Origin: JBFIHF01 sp964411125
Lineage (GTDB): Bacteria; Myxococcota_A; Bradymonadia; Bradymonadales; Bradymonadaceae
DNA length: 64,000 bases
Direction of reading: 5' to 3'
Assembly: GCA_964411125.1 (NCBI GenBank)
Contig: CAYPJU010000020.1
Location: forward strand, 22,857 to 86,856
The notes under the pieces were generated by a model. The model searched no databases. It was not told where the DNA came from and saw only the letters and a list, made by a program, of their open reading frames with translations. A program made the translations under genes and the position numbers. Shown here one piece after another: positions 26,559 to 35,948 of the stretch. Position 1 is the first letter of the stretch, and each line of letters starts with the position of its first letter.

Positions 26559-27239
26559 ATGAGCATCACGGGTGAAGGACATTTGCCGCTCGGGGCGATG
26601 GGGGAGGAAGAGATTCCGGAGAACGCGCTGCGGATCCTCGAGGCGGCGGTGCGCCTGTTCGCGCTCAAGGGTTACGCGGCGACGAGTGTCCGGGAGATCG
26701 TCCAGGAAGCGGACGTCACCAACCCGATGCTCTACTACTACTTCGACAGCAAGGAAGGTCTCTTCCGCGCGCTCACTTCGATGATGCACGGCGCGTACGC
26801 TCGTGACATGCAGGCCGCGCTCGAGCGCGAAGCCCCTTTCTCCGAGACGCTGGTCGACGTCGTCGACATTCATCTACGCGGGCTGCGCGAGGCGCCGCTC
26901 GCCGTCCAGTTCGTCTACTCGGTCTTGTTCGGCTCGGAGAACTCGTGCCCCGCGCACGACATCTACCAGGTGCACGCTCGGATGCTCGTGCTGTTGCAGA
27001 AGCGTTTCGCGTCGGCCGTGGCGACGGGCGAGCTGGTGATCCGTGACGGGCTGGACGTCGACTGGCTCGCGCTGCAGCTCATCGGCGTGGTGAACTTCCA
27101 GATGATGCGCGGTGTCACCGAACTCCAGAATCTACCCGAGGAGACCCACGACGCGTGGCTCGCAGAGAATGCGAGCCCGGCTGCAGCCGAGCGGATCGTC
27201 GATCTCTTCCTCCATGGTGCCGCGAAGGTGAGCGAATGA
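26559..27239 (+). CDS. TetR-family transcriptional regulator
   Basis: The 226-residue protein has an N-terminal helix-turn-helix of the TetR type: ILEAAVRLFALKGYAATSVR, EIVQEADVTNPMLYYYFDSK and EGLFRAL. The rest is a helical ligand-binding and dimer domain. It is the first gene of a plus-strand operon and its stop overlaps the start of the adaptor gene (ATGA). Three matching palindromes upstream suggest it represses its own operon and is released by a compound that the pump exports. The ligand cannot be inferred. The ribosome site GAGGG sits very close to the ATG; an earlier GAGG lies 11 bases upstream. Confidence 0.93.
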   Translation: MSITGEGHLPLGAMGEEEIPENALRILEAAVRLFALKGYAATSVREIVQEADVTNPMLYYYFDSKEGLFRALTSMMHGAYARDMQAALEREAPFSETLVDVVDIHLRGLREAPLAVQFVYSVLFGSENSCPAHDIYQVHARMLVLLQKRFASAVATGELVIRDGLDVDWLALQLIGVVNFQMMRGVTELQNLPEETHDAWLAENASPAAAERIVDLFLHGAAKVSE

Positions 27240-28378
27240 AACTCAAACTGGCCATTACACTGTTGTTCCTCGGGCTCTCGGTCGGTTGTAAGCCCGATGC
27301 CGGGGCCGAAGCGAAGGCCGAGGCGGAGGTGGTCGCCGTTCCGGTGGAGACGCTGACGGTGACCGCTTCGGACTTCGTGGAGACCGTCGAAGTGAGCGGT
27401 GTCGCCGAGCCGATCCACGAGATTCGTGTCGCCGCCGAAGCGGGAGGGCGCGTCACGAAAGCGCCAATCGTGGAGGGGGACACGGTGGAGAAGGGCGATC
27501 TGGTGATCCGGGTCGACGCCCAGCTCGACTCCGCCCGCGTCGACGTGCTGCAGAACCAGCTCTCCACGGCCCGTCGGGAGTACGAACGGACGAAGATGCT
27601 CGCGAAGGAAGGCCTCGCGACGCCTCAGCAGCTCGACCAGGCGGCCGCCGCGGTCGACTCCGCGAGCCTCAACATCAAGCAAGTGCGTGTCGGGATGGGC
27701 AAGTCGACGGTGCGGAGCCCGTTCACCGGTCTGGTGGCCGAGAAATTCGTAGAGGAAGGCGAGTACGTCGGGCCGGGGACGCCGCTGGCGCACATCGTCG
27801 ACTTCGAGACGATCGTGATCAACACGTCAGTCGCCGAGGGCGACGTCGCGTCGGTGAAGATCGGGTCCACCGTCCAGGTGTGGATTCCCGCCCTCGAGAA
27901 GCACTACGAAGGGATCATCGAGCGACGAGGCGTGCTCGCCAACGCCAGCACGCGCACGTTCCCGGTCGAGGTGCACATTCCGAACACGGCCCGAGAGATC
28001 CTCCCCGGGATGCGGGCGCGGGTCATCATCCCTCGCAAGACGTGGGAGAACGTCGTGATCGTACCGCGCGACGCGATCCTCCAGGGATACGAAGCCAAAG
28101 AAGCGATGGTCGCTCCGTCGGGCGAGACCGGAGAAGCGGCGCTGCGCGTCGTCGAGCTCGGTCCGGCCCGCGGCAACCGGATCGTCGTGACCAGCGGCCT
28201 GCAGGCGGGCGACCGGCTCATCGTGAAGGGCCACCGCGGGATCGTGAACGGCTCGAAAGTGAAGATCGTCCGGGAAGTGAAGCTCGACGGCGGGGGCGCT
28301 CCGGCGGTCGACGAGAAGCCCGCGAAAGACGGTGACGAGCTCGCCGCGACGCCAGATTCCGAACCCGCAACGAACTGA
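27236..28378 (+). CDS. RND efflux periplasmic adaptor lipoprotein (AcrA/MexH type)
   Basis: The product has 380 residues and a lipoprotein signal (MKLKLAITLLFLGLSVGC). It shows the standard adaptor order: beta strand with VSGVAEPIHEIRVAAEAGGR (lipoyl half 1), a short coiled-coil hairpin (residues about 105-155, ARVDVLQNQLSTARREYER), lipoyl half 2 (TVRSPFTGLVAEKFVEEGEYV), a beta-barrel, and the membrane-proximal domain (IVVTSGLQAGDRLIVKG). Such proteins bridge an inner-membrane RND pump to an outer-membrane TolC channel. The start overlaps the tetR stop and the end is seven bases before the RND-TolC gene. The short hairpin fits MdtA/MexH-like adaptors. Confidence 0.95.
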   Translation: MKLKLAITLLFLGLSVGCKPDAGAEAKAEAEVVAVPVETLTVTASDFVETVEVSGVAEPIHEIRVAAEAGGRVTKAPIVEGDTVEKGDLVIRVDAQLDSARVDVLQNQLSTARREYERTKMLAKEGLATPQQLDQAAAAVDSASLNIKQVRVGMGKSTVRSPFTGLVAEKFVEEGEYVGPGTPLAHIVDFETIVINTSVAEGDVASVKIGSTVQVWIPALEKHYEGIIERRGVLANASTRTFPVEVHIPNTAREILPGMRARVIIPRKTWENVVIVPRDAILQGYEAKEAMVAPSGETGEAALRVVELGPARGNRIVVTSGLQAGDRLIVKGHRGIVNGSKVKIVREVKLDGGGAPAVDEKPAKDGDELAATPDSEPATN

Positions 28379-28385
28379 GACCGAC

Positions 28386-31300
28386 ATGAAGCCCACGAAG
28401 TTTGCGGTCGCCCACTCCACGACGATTTTCGTCCTGATCTTCGTCATCATCGTCGGTGGCATCATCAGCTACATGCGGCTGCCGCGTGAGGCGGCGCCCG
28501 ACATCGCAATCCCGATCGTGATCATCAGCACGCCGTACTTCGGCGTCTCCCCGTCCGACATCGAGACGTTGGTCACCCAGCCGCTGGAGAAGGAGTTCAA
28601 GGGGCTGCGCAGCCTGAAGAAGATGACGAGTACGTCGGCGGAGAGCGTCTCGCTGGTGACGCTCGAGTTCGAGCCGAGCGTCGACATCGAGGACGCGCTA
28701 CAGAAGGTCCGCGACAAGGTCGACAAGGCGAAGCCGGAGCTGCCGCCCGACGCCGAAGACCCCGAGATCATCGAGGTCAACGCGTCGGACTGGCCCGTCA
28801 TGATCGCCAATGTCTCCGGGGCGATGGACCCGGTGCGTCTCAAAGAGATCGCCGAGGAGATCAAAGACGACATCGAGAAGATCCCCGGCGTCTTGCGCGT
28901 CGACATCGCCGGCGGCGTCGAGCGCGAGATCAACGTCCTCGTCGATCCCCAGAAGCTGAGCCACCACAAAGTCTCGCTCAACGACGTCATCGGCAAGCTG
29001 CAGGCCGAGAACGTGAACCTTCCCGGCGGCAACATCGAGGTGGGCTCGATGAAGTATACCGTCCGCGTGCCCGGGGAGTTCGAGAACGTTCAGATGATCG
29101 AGGACATCGTCGTCAAGGTGACCGACGGCGACCCGATCTACCTGCGTGACATCGCCGTCGTGAAGGACACCTTCCGCGAACCGGAGACGGCGAGCTTGCT
29201 CACCACGTGGACCCCCGAGCAAGGCGAATCGAGCGTCAAGACGCAGACGAACGTCTCGCTCTCGGTCATCAAGCGCGCCGGCGAGAACATCATCCACATC
29301 GCCGACGAGAGCAAAGAGGTGATCGCCGAGCATCAGGAGCGGATCCCGGCCGACGTCGAGGTCCTCATCGTGAACGACATGTCGGTGGTGATCCGTGCGT
29401 CGGTCCACGACCTCGAGAACAACATCATCTCGGGGCTGATCCTGGTGCTCCTCGTGCTCTTCTTCTTCATGGGGGGCGCCCGCAACGCGCTCTTCGTCGC
29501 CGTGTCGATCCCGCTGTCGATGCTGATCTCGTTCCTCGTGCTGTCGGCGCTGGGGATCACGCTCAACATGGTGGTCCTCTTCTCGCTGATCCTGGCGCTC
29601 GGGATGCTCGTCGACAACGCGATCGTCATCGTCGAGAACATCTACCGCCACGCGAGCGAGGGGAAGAGCCGCGTACAGGCGGCGCTCGACGGCACCGAAG
29701 AGGTCGGGTGGGCCGTCGTCGCGTCGACCGCCACCACCGTCGCCGCGTTCGGGCCGATGGTCTTCTGGCCCGGCGTGATGGGCGAGTTCATGGGGTTCCT
29801 GCCGAAGACCGTGATCATCGTCCTCGTCTCGTCTCTCTTCGTGGCGCTCGTGATCAACCCGGTCCTCTGCGCCACGCTCCTGAAGGTCAAAGAGGGGGTC
29901 TCGTTCAGCGAGAACGAGGTGCCCGACATCCGCGTCTACCGTGTCTACCGGCGGATCCTCGTCTGGTCGCTGAACCACCGCGTCGTCGTCCTGCTGATCT
30001 CGGGCATGACGTTCGTCGGAAGCTGCGCGGCGTTCGGCCAGGCCGACCTCGGCGTCGAGTTCTTCCCCGACAGCACCCCCGACCGCTTCCAGGTTGGGGT
30101 GGAGCTTCCCGACGGCGCGCGCCTCGAAGAAACCGAGCAGATCCTCGACCGAATCTCCGAGCCGCTCGATGCGGACCCGAGCCTCGTCGAAGCGTGGATC
30201 ATCGACGCCGGCGTCAAAGCGGGCCAGGACATGGGTGGCAGCGGCAAAGCGCCTCACTACGGCAAGGTCACCGTGGACCTCGTCGACGTCGAGGATCAGA
30301 AGACCGATCCGCTCGAGTTCATGCAGAAGATGCGTGAGGCGTACCAGGACGTACCCGGGGCGACGATCGTATTGAGCCGCGAGAAGATGGGGCCGCCTGC
30401 GGGCGCGCCGGTCAACGTCGAGATCGTGGGGGAAGACCTGCGCGTCCTCGCCGAGATCGCGCGAAAGATCAAAGAACAGGTCCGCGGAATGCCGGGCATC
30501 ATCGACCTGCGCGACGATCTCGAGCTCTCGCGCCCCGAGATTCACGTCGTCGTGGATCGCGAACGCGCCGCGATCGCAGGCGTCGACACCCGCGGCATTG
30601 CGCAGACCGTGCGAACCGCCATCAACGGTACCGAAGCGACGGTCTACCGCGAGGGGGACGAAGAGTACGACGTCATCGTTCGTCTCCCCGAAGAGAAGCG
30701 GCGCAGCATCGAGGACATCGAGCTCCTCACGGTCGTGAACAAGGACGGCATCCACATCCCGCTCGTCGAGGTCGCCGACATCGAAGAGCGCGGCGGCGCC
30801 GGCTCGATCCGCCACAAGGATCAGGACCGCGTCGTCACCGTCAGCGCGAACGCCGCCTCCGGGTACCTCCCCGCGAACCTCCTCGCCGAGGTGCAGAAGC
30901 GGGTCGACACCCTCGACATCCCGCCGGGCTATCAGGTGCGCTACACCGGCGAGAACGAGGACCAGGCCGAAGCGGCCGAGTTCCTCGGCTTCGCGCTGAT
31001 GGCCGCGCTCTTCCTGATCCTCCTGATCCTGGTCACGGAGTTCAACTCGCTGGTGCAGCCCCTCATCATTCTCGCCAGCGTGATCTTGAGCGTCATCGGG
31101 GTCCTCTGGTCGCTGATGATCTTCCGGGAGCCGTTCGGGATCATCATGACGGGGATCGGGATCATCAGCTTAGCGGGGGTCGTGGTGAACAACGCGATCG
31201 TGCTGATCGACTACACGAACAAGTTACGTGAGAACGGAATGGAGCGTCGCGAAGCGCTCGTCCAGGCGGGGCTCGTGCGCTTCCGTCCCGTCATGTTGAC

Positions 31301-33005
31301 CGCGGTCACGACGATCCTCGGCCTCGTGCCGCTCGTCGTCGGCGTCAGCATCGACTTCGTCAACTGGTCGATCGTGGTCGGCGGTCGCTCCGTCGAGATG
31401 TGGGGGCCGATGGCGCAGGTCGTCTCGTTCGGCCTTCTCGTCGCCACGGTCCTGACTCTGGTCGTCGTCCCCGTCCTCTACTCGATCCTCGACGCGCTCT
31501 CCGAGCGGGTGCGCGGGTTCGTGTTCCGCGGCGGCGCTTCGGCGGCGGCGATCCTCCTCGTCGCGATGATCCCCTGGTCGTCCGCGCGCGCTCAGGAGGC
31601 GCCGACGCAGGCGGACGTACCCCCTGCCGCGGAGCAGCCCGACGCGCCGGGGGCGGTGGACGATGTCGACGCGCCCGAGCAGTTCAGTCGTCCCGAGGAC
31701 GTCGGTCAGAAGACCGACCTGCGGGCGTCCGAGGTTTCGCTCGACAGTTTCGACATCGGATCGAACCGGACGCTGACCCTCGCCGAAGCGATCGAAATCG
31801 CTCAGACCAACAGCATCGATGCGCAGGTCGCGCAGGCCCAGATCGATTCGGCGGAGGCTCAGATCCGCCAGGCGTGGTCCACCGTCTTCCCCACGTTCGT
31901 GGCGAGCGCAAACTACACGATCAACCAGGACGAGGTCGTCAGCGACTTCGCGTCCGGCTTCCCGTTGCCGCCCGGAACGCCCGAGCCAGACCCGTTCGTC
32001 GTCCAGAACAAGACCGACTACCGTTACGGCGTGTCAGCGACGATCTCGGCGAACCCGCGGGCGATTCCGATGTTGCGAGGAGCGCTCCTTCAAAAGGAGA
32101 TCGCAAGGAAGCAGACCGACGCGATCGACGAGGCGCTGGAGCGCGCCGTCGTTCAGACCTACTACGGCCTCCTGACGGTGCGCGGCGTGATGGTCCTCTC
32201 GGCCGAGCAACTGCAGTCGTCGCGGACGATGCTCAACGCCACGCAGATTCGCGTCGACGCGGGCACCGCGAACCGCTTCGAGCTGACGCGCGCCAAGCTC
32301 CGCGTCGTGCAGGCGGAGAAGGACGTCGAGCGTGCGAAGCTCCAGTTTTTGCAGTTGCGGGAGTCGCTCAGCGATCTCCTCCGGATCGAGTCGGACTTCG
32401 ACGTGAAGGAGCCCGCCAACCCGGGGAGCGCCCAGGACGTCGCGACCTTCAAGAAGCGAGCGATGGAGCGCCGCACCGACGTCGAGCTCGCCGAGATGAA
32501 CACGGAGCTCGCCGAGCTGCGCATCGCCGAGGTGCAGTACCGCTATCTCCCGTCCCTCAACCTCACCGCCAGCTACAATGCGACGAAGTCGACCGCGTTC
32601 AGCCCCGGTGATCCGCGCTGGACGATCACGTTCGGAGCGCAGTGGGTCCTGTGGGACGGCGGGATGCGCGAGGCCGAGACGCGGCTGATGGAGGCGCAGG
32701 CCCGCGCGGTGGAGCTCGAGGAGGCGAAGCTCGCCCAGTCGATCGAGACGGATCTCGACAATGCCTGGGCCGACTACCTCTCGTCGGTCAACCAGGTCGA
32801 ATCGGGACTCACCCAGGTGGAGCTGGCGAGCGAAGCGCTGCGTCAGGCGCGAATCGCGTACAAATACGGCGCGGCGACGCAGCTCGACCTCATCAACGCC
32901 GAGGACCAGGTGAAGGTCGCGCGCATCGCCCTGATTCAGGACCAGCTCGCGGTCGCTCTCGCCGTGCAGCGTCTCCGCACGCTCAGCGGCGGTACCGGAA
33001 TCTAG
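28386..33005 (+). CDS. Single-chain RND efflux pump fused to TolC-type outer-membrane channel
   Basis: The frame encodes 1539 residues without a stop. Residues 1-1045 are a complete RND (HAE-type) pump: a first membrane helix, two large periplasmic loops, and GMLVDNAIVIVENIYRHASEG in the proton-relay helix, which keeps one of the two AcrB aspartates. The final helix (LLVATVLTLVVVPVLYSILD) ends where normal RND proteins end. Residues 1049-1069 form a signal-peptide-like stretch with a good signal peptidase I site (PWSSARA, then QEAP). Residues about 1110-1539 are an outer-membrane efflux protein: LTLAEAIEIAQTNS, helical hairpins, and a second repeat with AEMNTELAELRIAEVQYRYL and ATQLDLINAEDQV. 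So the channel may be cut free after export, stay joined, or arise from an internal GTG (codon 1042 or 1046). It follows the adaptor gene by seven bases. Confidence 0.92.
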   Translation: MKPTKFAVAHSTTIFVLIFVIIVGGIISYMRLPREAAPDIAIPIVIISTPYFGVSPSDIETLVTQPLEKEFKGLRSLKKMTSTSAESVSLVTLEFEPSVDIEDALQKVRDKVDKAKPELPPDAEDPEIIEVNASDWPVMIANVSGAMDPVRLKEIAEEIKDDIEKIPGVLRVDIAGGVEREINVLVDPQKLSHHKVSLNDVIGKLQAENVNLPGGNIEVGSMKYTVRVPGEFENVQMIEDIVVKVTDGDPIYLRDIAVVKDTFREPETASLLTTWTPEQGESSVKTQTNVSLSVIKRAGENIIHIADESKEVIAEHQERIPADVEVLIVNDMSVVIRASVHDLENNIISGLILVLLVLFFFMGGARNALFVAVSIPLSMLISFLVLSALGITLNMVVLFSLILALGMLVDNAIVIVENIYRHASEGKSRVQAALDGTEEVGWAVVASTATTVAAFGPMVFWPGVMGEFMGFLPKTVIIVLVSSLFVALVINPVLCATLLKVKEGVSFSENEVPDIRVYRVYRRILVWSLNHRVVVLLISGMTFVGSCAAFGQADLGVEFFPDSTPDRFQVGVELPDGARLEETEQILDRISEPLDADPSLVEAWIIDAGVKAGQDMGGSGKAPHYGKVTVDLVDVEDQKTDPLEFMQKMREAYQDVPGATIVLSREKMGPPAGAPVNVEIVGEDLRVLAEIARKIKEQVRGMPGIIDLRDDLELSRPEIHVVVDRERAAIAGVDTRGIAQTVRTAINGTEATVYREGDEEYDVIVRLPEEKRRSIEDIELLTVVNKDGIHIPLVEVADIEERGGAGSIRHKDQDRVVTVSANAASGYLPANLLAEVQKRVDTLDIPPGYQVRYTGENEDQAEAAEFLGFALMAALFLILLILVTEFNSLVQPLIILASVILSVIGVLWSLMIFREPFGIIMTGIGIISLAGVVVNNAIVLIDYTNKLRENGMERREALVQAGLVRFRPVMLTAVTTILGLVPLVVGVSIDFVNWSIVVGGRSVEMWGPMAQVVSFGLLVATVLTLVVVPVLYSILDALSERVRGFVFRGGASAAAILLVAMIPWSSARAQEAPTQADVPPAAEQPDAPGAVDDVDAPEQFSRPEDVGQKTDLRASEVSLDSFDIGSNRTLTLAEAIEIAQTNSIDAQVAQAQIDSAEAQIRQAWSTVFPTFVASANYTINQDEVVSDFASGFPLPPGTPEPDPFVVQNKTDYRYGVSATISANPRAIPMLRGALLQKEIARKQTDAIDEALERAVVQTYYGLLTVRGVMVLSAEQLQSSRTMLNATQIRVDAGTANRFELTRAKLRVVQAEKDVERAKLQFLQLRESLSDLLRIESDFDVKEPANPGSAQDVATFKKRAMERRTDVELAEMNTELAELRIAEVQYRYLPSLNLTASYNATKSTAFSPGDPRWTITFGAQWVLWDGGMREAETRLMEAQARAVELEEAKLAQSIETDLDNAWADYLSSVNQVESGLTQVELASEALRQARIAYKYGAATQLDLINAEDQVKVARIALIQDQLAVALAVQRLRTLSGGTGI

Positions 33006-33179
33006 CTCTCACGAGCCTCGCATCACGGCTCCGTGGCGCGGCTCTCCGTCGCCACCAATGCGCGGCACCGGGCGCAGCCCGGCACTCAGCCCCGAGTGTA
33101 GACCCCGAAGGCGGCAAACCCGGGGGCCTTCGGACGGCCCCTCTGTGAGCGATAGCGAGCCGGCAGGCCGGGAAGCGCG

Positions 33180-34475
33180 TCAGGTGGCGAAGGCCCAGCC
33201 GATGGCGGCGAGCACGATCAGAGCGGCAAGCGCCGTCACGACGTAGGTGATGCGGTTGTCCTGATCTTCCAGCGTGGGCAGCGCATGCTCGTCGGTCGCG
33301 GCGTCGTCGGTCGCTGTGGTCCGCGTCGGCGGCTCCGGTTCTTCGCGTTTCAACGGGACGAGGTTCGGTACCTCGCCGGCCTGTGGCCCGGCTGGCTTTT
33401 TCGGCTGCGGGGTGTCCCGCCGCGGCTGTGGAGTTCCGCTGCGGTTTCGGGCGATCGACGGTAGGCTGTCGGAGTTCCGCAGATCGTAGGCGAAAGGGTC
33501 GTCGTGATGGTTGAGGTACCAGCGTTTGAGGTCGGCGGCCATTTCGCCGGCGGTCTGATATCGGTCGCGCGGCTTTTTCTGCATTGCGCGGAACACGATG
33601 TCGGCGAACGCTTCGTCGACGCCGGGGAGCGGTGGAGGCGGTTGGGTCTGCTGGGCGAGGATCGTCTCGTAGGTCGTCGCCCCGCGGAACGGGAGGACGC
33701 CGGTGAGGCACTCGTGGAGCATCACCCCGATGGAGTAGAGGTCCGCGCGTCGATCCACGTCGGGGCTCAGGCTCTGTTCGGGGCTGATGTATTCGGGGGT
33801 TCCGTAGACCTTGCCGACGACGGAGAGGAACGGATCGGACGGTTCGTCGGCCCGCTTGGCGATGCCGAAGTCGAGGATTTTGACGATTTCTCGCCCCTGC
33901 TGTTGGGCGAGGAAGATGTTTTCCGGTTTGAGGTCGCGGTGGATGAACCCGGACTCGTGGACGGCGTGGAGCCCCTCCAGCACGGGGAGGAAAATTTTGC
34001 AGGCTTGCTGCGGACTCAAGCGTCGCAGTGTGGTGAGGCGGTCGAAGAGCTCCTCGCCCTTGAGCAGCTCCATCGAGAGGAACATGTGGCCATCTTCGGA
34101 TTCGCCGAATTCGTAGACGCGCGTGACACGGGGGGAACGGATCGCCTTACTGATCGCGGCTTCCCGTTTGAAGCGCTCTTCGATCTGCCAGTCCCCTTTG
34201 AGTTCGGGAGCGATGACCTTCAACGCGACCGGTCCGAGGACACGACCGTCGTCCATCACCCGGTGGGCGGCGTAGATGTCGCCCATTCCGCCGGATGCGA
34301 CGTAGCCGACGACACGGTAGGGGCCCACCCGTCTCCCGGGCATGAAGAGCCGCTGGAGGACCGAATCCTCTACCTCGGACTTCTCCTGAAGTTCTTCGGC
34401 AGAGCTGGCCTCGACGTAGGACTCTTCTTCGAGAGTCACCGACTCGGGAGGCATTTCAACGAGTGTATACTTCAT
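33180..34475 (-). CDS. Ser/Thr protein kinase with C-terminal membrane anchor
   Basis: The product has 431 residues. An acidic N-terminal extension of about 50 residues precedes a Hanks kinase at about residues 52-320: YVASGGMGDIYAA, ALKVI, HRDLKPENIFLA, ILDFGIAKRA and GTPEYISPEQS. A Pro-rich linker leads to a single C-terminal membrane segment (YVVTALAALIVLAAIGWAFA) with only a Thr after it, so no outer sensor domain exists. The acidic leader and tail anchor suggest a membrane-bound cytoplasmic kinase. It converges on the RND-TolC gene and is divergent from the NADH dehydrogenase. No operon partner is evident. Confidence 0.92.
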   Translation of the reverse strand: MKYTLVEMPPESVTLEEESYVEASSAEELQEKSEVEDSVLQRLFMPGRRVGPYRVVGYVASGGMGDIYAAHRVMDDGRVLGPVALKVIAPELKGDWQIEERFKREAAISKAIRSPRVTRVYEFGESEDGHMFLSMELLKGEELFDRLTTLRRLSPQQACKIFLPVLEGLHAVHESGFIHRDLKPENIFLAQQQGREIVKILDFGIAKRADEPSDPFLSVVGKVYGTPEYISPEQSLSPDVDRRADLYSIGVMLHECLTGVLPFRGATTYETILAQQTQPPPPLPGVDEAFADIVFRAMQKKPRDRYQTAGEMAADLKRWYLNHHDDPFAYDLRNSDSLPSIARNRSGTPQPRRDTPQPKKPAGPQAGEVPNLVPLKREEPEPPTRTTATDDAATDEHALPTLEDQDNRITYVVTALAALIVLAAIGWAFAT

Positions 34476-34627
34476 TTCCTGTCATCAATTGTGATCGCCA
34501 GTGACGCCAGTGGCAAGCGCTGGCCGTGCCTTCGACACGCCGTTTCCCCGCAAAATCGGTGCAAGCTCCACGGGTTGCGGAACTCCGCTTCCGGTGGAAA
34601 AAAAAACGTCGCCCCTAGGATGTTCGA

Positions 34628-35944
34628 ATGGAAAATCCACACGTCATCATCGTAGGCGCAGGCTTCGCCGGACTCAATGCCGCGAAGGAACTCGCCCACA
34701 CCAACGTCCACATCACCCTGGTGGACCGGCAAAACCATCATCTGTTCCAGCCTCTCCTTTATCAGGTCGCGACGGCCGTCTTGTCTACCCAGGACATCGC
34801 CGCGCCGATCCGAAAGGTGCTCAAGAGCCAGAAGAACGCGACCGTGCTGATGGACGAGGTGGTCGATTTCGATCTCGAACGACAGATCGTGCACACCGCG
34901 ACGCTCGAGCTCGAGTACGATTTCCTGATCGTGGCGGCGGGAGTGCGTACACACTACTTCAAGCCGGAGTGGGAGGAGTTCGCCCCGGGCCTCAAGTCGC
35001 TCGAAGATGCGATGGAAATTCGCCGTCGCGTTCTGCTCGCGTACGAGGCTGCGGAGCGGGAGCAGGACCCGGCACGTCGACGTGAGTGGCTCAACTTCGC
35101 CGTCGTGGGGGCGGGCCCCACCGGGGTCGAACTCGCGGGTGCGCTCGCCGAGATCGCGACGCGGACGCTCACCGCCAACTTCCGAACCTTCGACCCGAGC
35201 GACGCCCGCGTCTACCTGATCGAGGGCCAGGAAGACGTGATGCCGGCGTTCCCTTCCAAGCCGCTTCGAAAGAGCGCCCGGGAGCAGTTGGAAGATCTCG
35301 GTGTGATCGTCGAGACCGGCGTGCTGATTTCTGGGCTCGGCGAGGATTGCATCGAGCTGTCGGACGGTCGCGTCATCCCCTGCCGGACGGTGCTATGGGC
35401 TGCCGGGATTCGAGGGGAAGGGATCGGTGAGAAGCTCGGCGTCGAGCTCGACAAGGCAGGGCGAGTGAAGGTCGCGGCCGACCTGACGATCCCGGGCTAC
35501 TCCAACGTCTTCGTCGCCGGAGACCTCGCGGCTTGCACCGACGTCGAAGGCGTCGAGGTCCCGGGCCTCGCGCCAGCCGCGCTCCAGATGGGGGTCCACG
35601 CCGCCAACAACATTCGCCGCGCGATCGGGGGGCGCGAGCCGTCCGGGTTCCGATACGTCGACAAGGGGCAGATGGCGACGATCGGACGGTCCAAAGCGAT
35701 CGCGATGTCGGGACCGCTACGCTTCTCGGGCTTCGTCGCGTGGCTCGCCTGGCTCTTCATCCACGTCCTCTACCTGATCGACTTCCGCAACAAGTTCATG
35801 GTGATCCTGGAGTGGTCCTACAGCTACCTCACCTGGCAGAAGGCGGCGCGCGTCGTGATCCACAGCCCCCGGGCGCTCCCGGCGCCGCTCGAGGCGCCCG
35901 ACGAGGAAGACCTACACGAACAGGAGGCGGACATCGCCGTGTGA
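34628..35944 (+). CDS. ndh: Type II NADH:quinone dehydrogenase (NDH-2)
   Basis: The 438-residue protein has the two Rossmann dinucleotide folds of the family. The FAD fold opens with HVIIVGAGFAGLNAAKEL and the NADH fold is FAVVGAGPTGVELAGALAEI. The second FAD motif (YSNVFVAGDLA) and the quinone-side motif (PALAPAALQMGVHAA-like block, here PGLAPAALQMGVHAANNI) are both present. The C-terminal helices (FVAWLAWLFIHVLYLIDFRN) are the amphipathic membrane anchor. NDH-2 passes electrons from NADH to quinone without pumping protons at the inner face of the cytoplasmic membrane. The gene is alone on its strand and its stop lies four bases from the stop of the convergent sugar dehydrogenase. Confidence 0.95.
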   Translation: MENPHVIIVGAGFAGLNAAKELAHTNVHITLVDRQNHHLFQPLLYQVATAVLSTQDIAAPIRKVLKSQKNATVLMDEVVDFDLERQIVHTATLELEYDFLIVAAGVRTHYFKPEWEEFAPGLKSLEDAMEIRRRVLLAYEAAEREQDPARRREWLNFAVVGAGPTGVELAGALAEIATRTLTANFRTFDPSDARVYLIEGQEDVMPAFPSKPLRKSAREQLEDLGVIVETGVLISGLGEDCIELSDGRVIPCRTVLWAAGIRGEGIGEKLGVELDKAGRVKVAADLTIPGYSNVFVAGDLAACTDVEGVEVPGLAPAALQMGVHAANNIRRAIGGREPSGFRYVDKGQMATIGRSKAIAMSGPLRFSGFVAWLAWLFIHVLYLIDFRNKFMVILEWSYSYLTWQKAARVVIHSPRALPAPLEAPDEEDLHEQEADIAV

Positions 35945-35948
35945 GGCG

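Noticed and set aside
28698..30815. Minus-strand open frame of 705 codons opposite the RND gene
   Set aside because: Antisense shadow of the RND pump with no domain or start signal.
28386..33005. The RND-TolC frame as a plain assembly error
   Set aside because: Not proven, but each half is complete, the join falls at natural domain ends, and the signal-like segment is intact. Kept as a finding with the error named as the refuting test.
33105..33133. Terminator hairpin between the RND-TolC and kinase genes
   Set aside because: The 8-base stem has a 13-base loop and no T tract on either strand.
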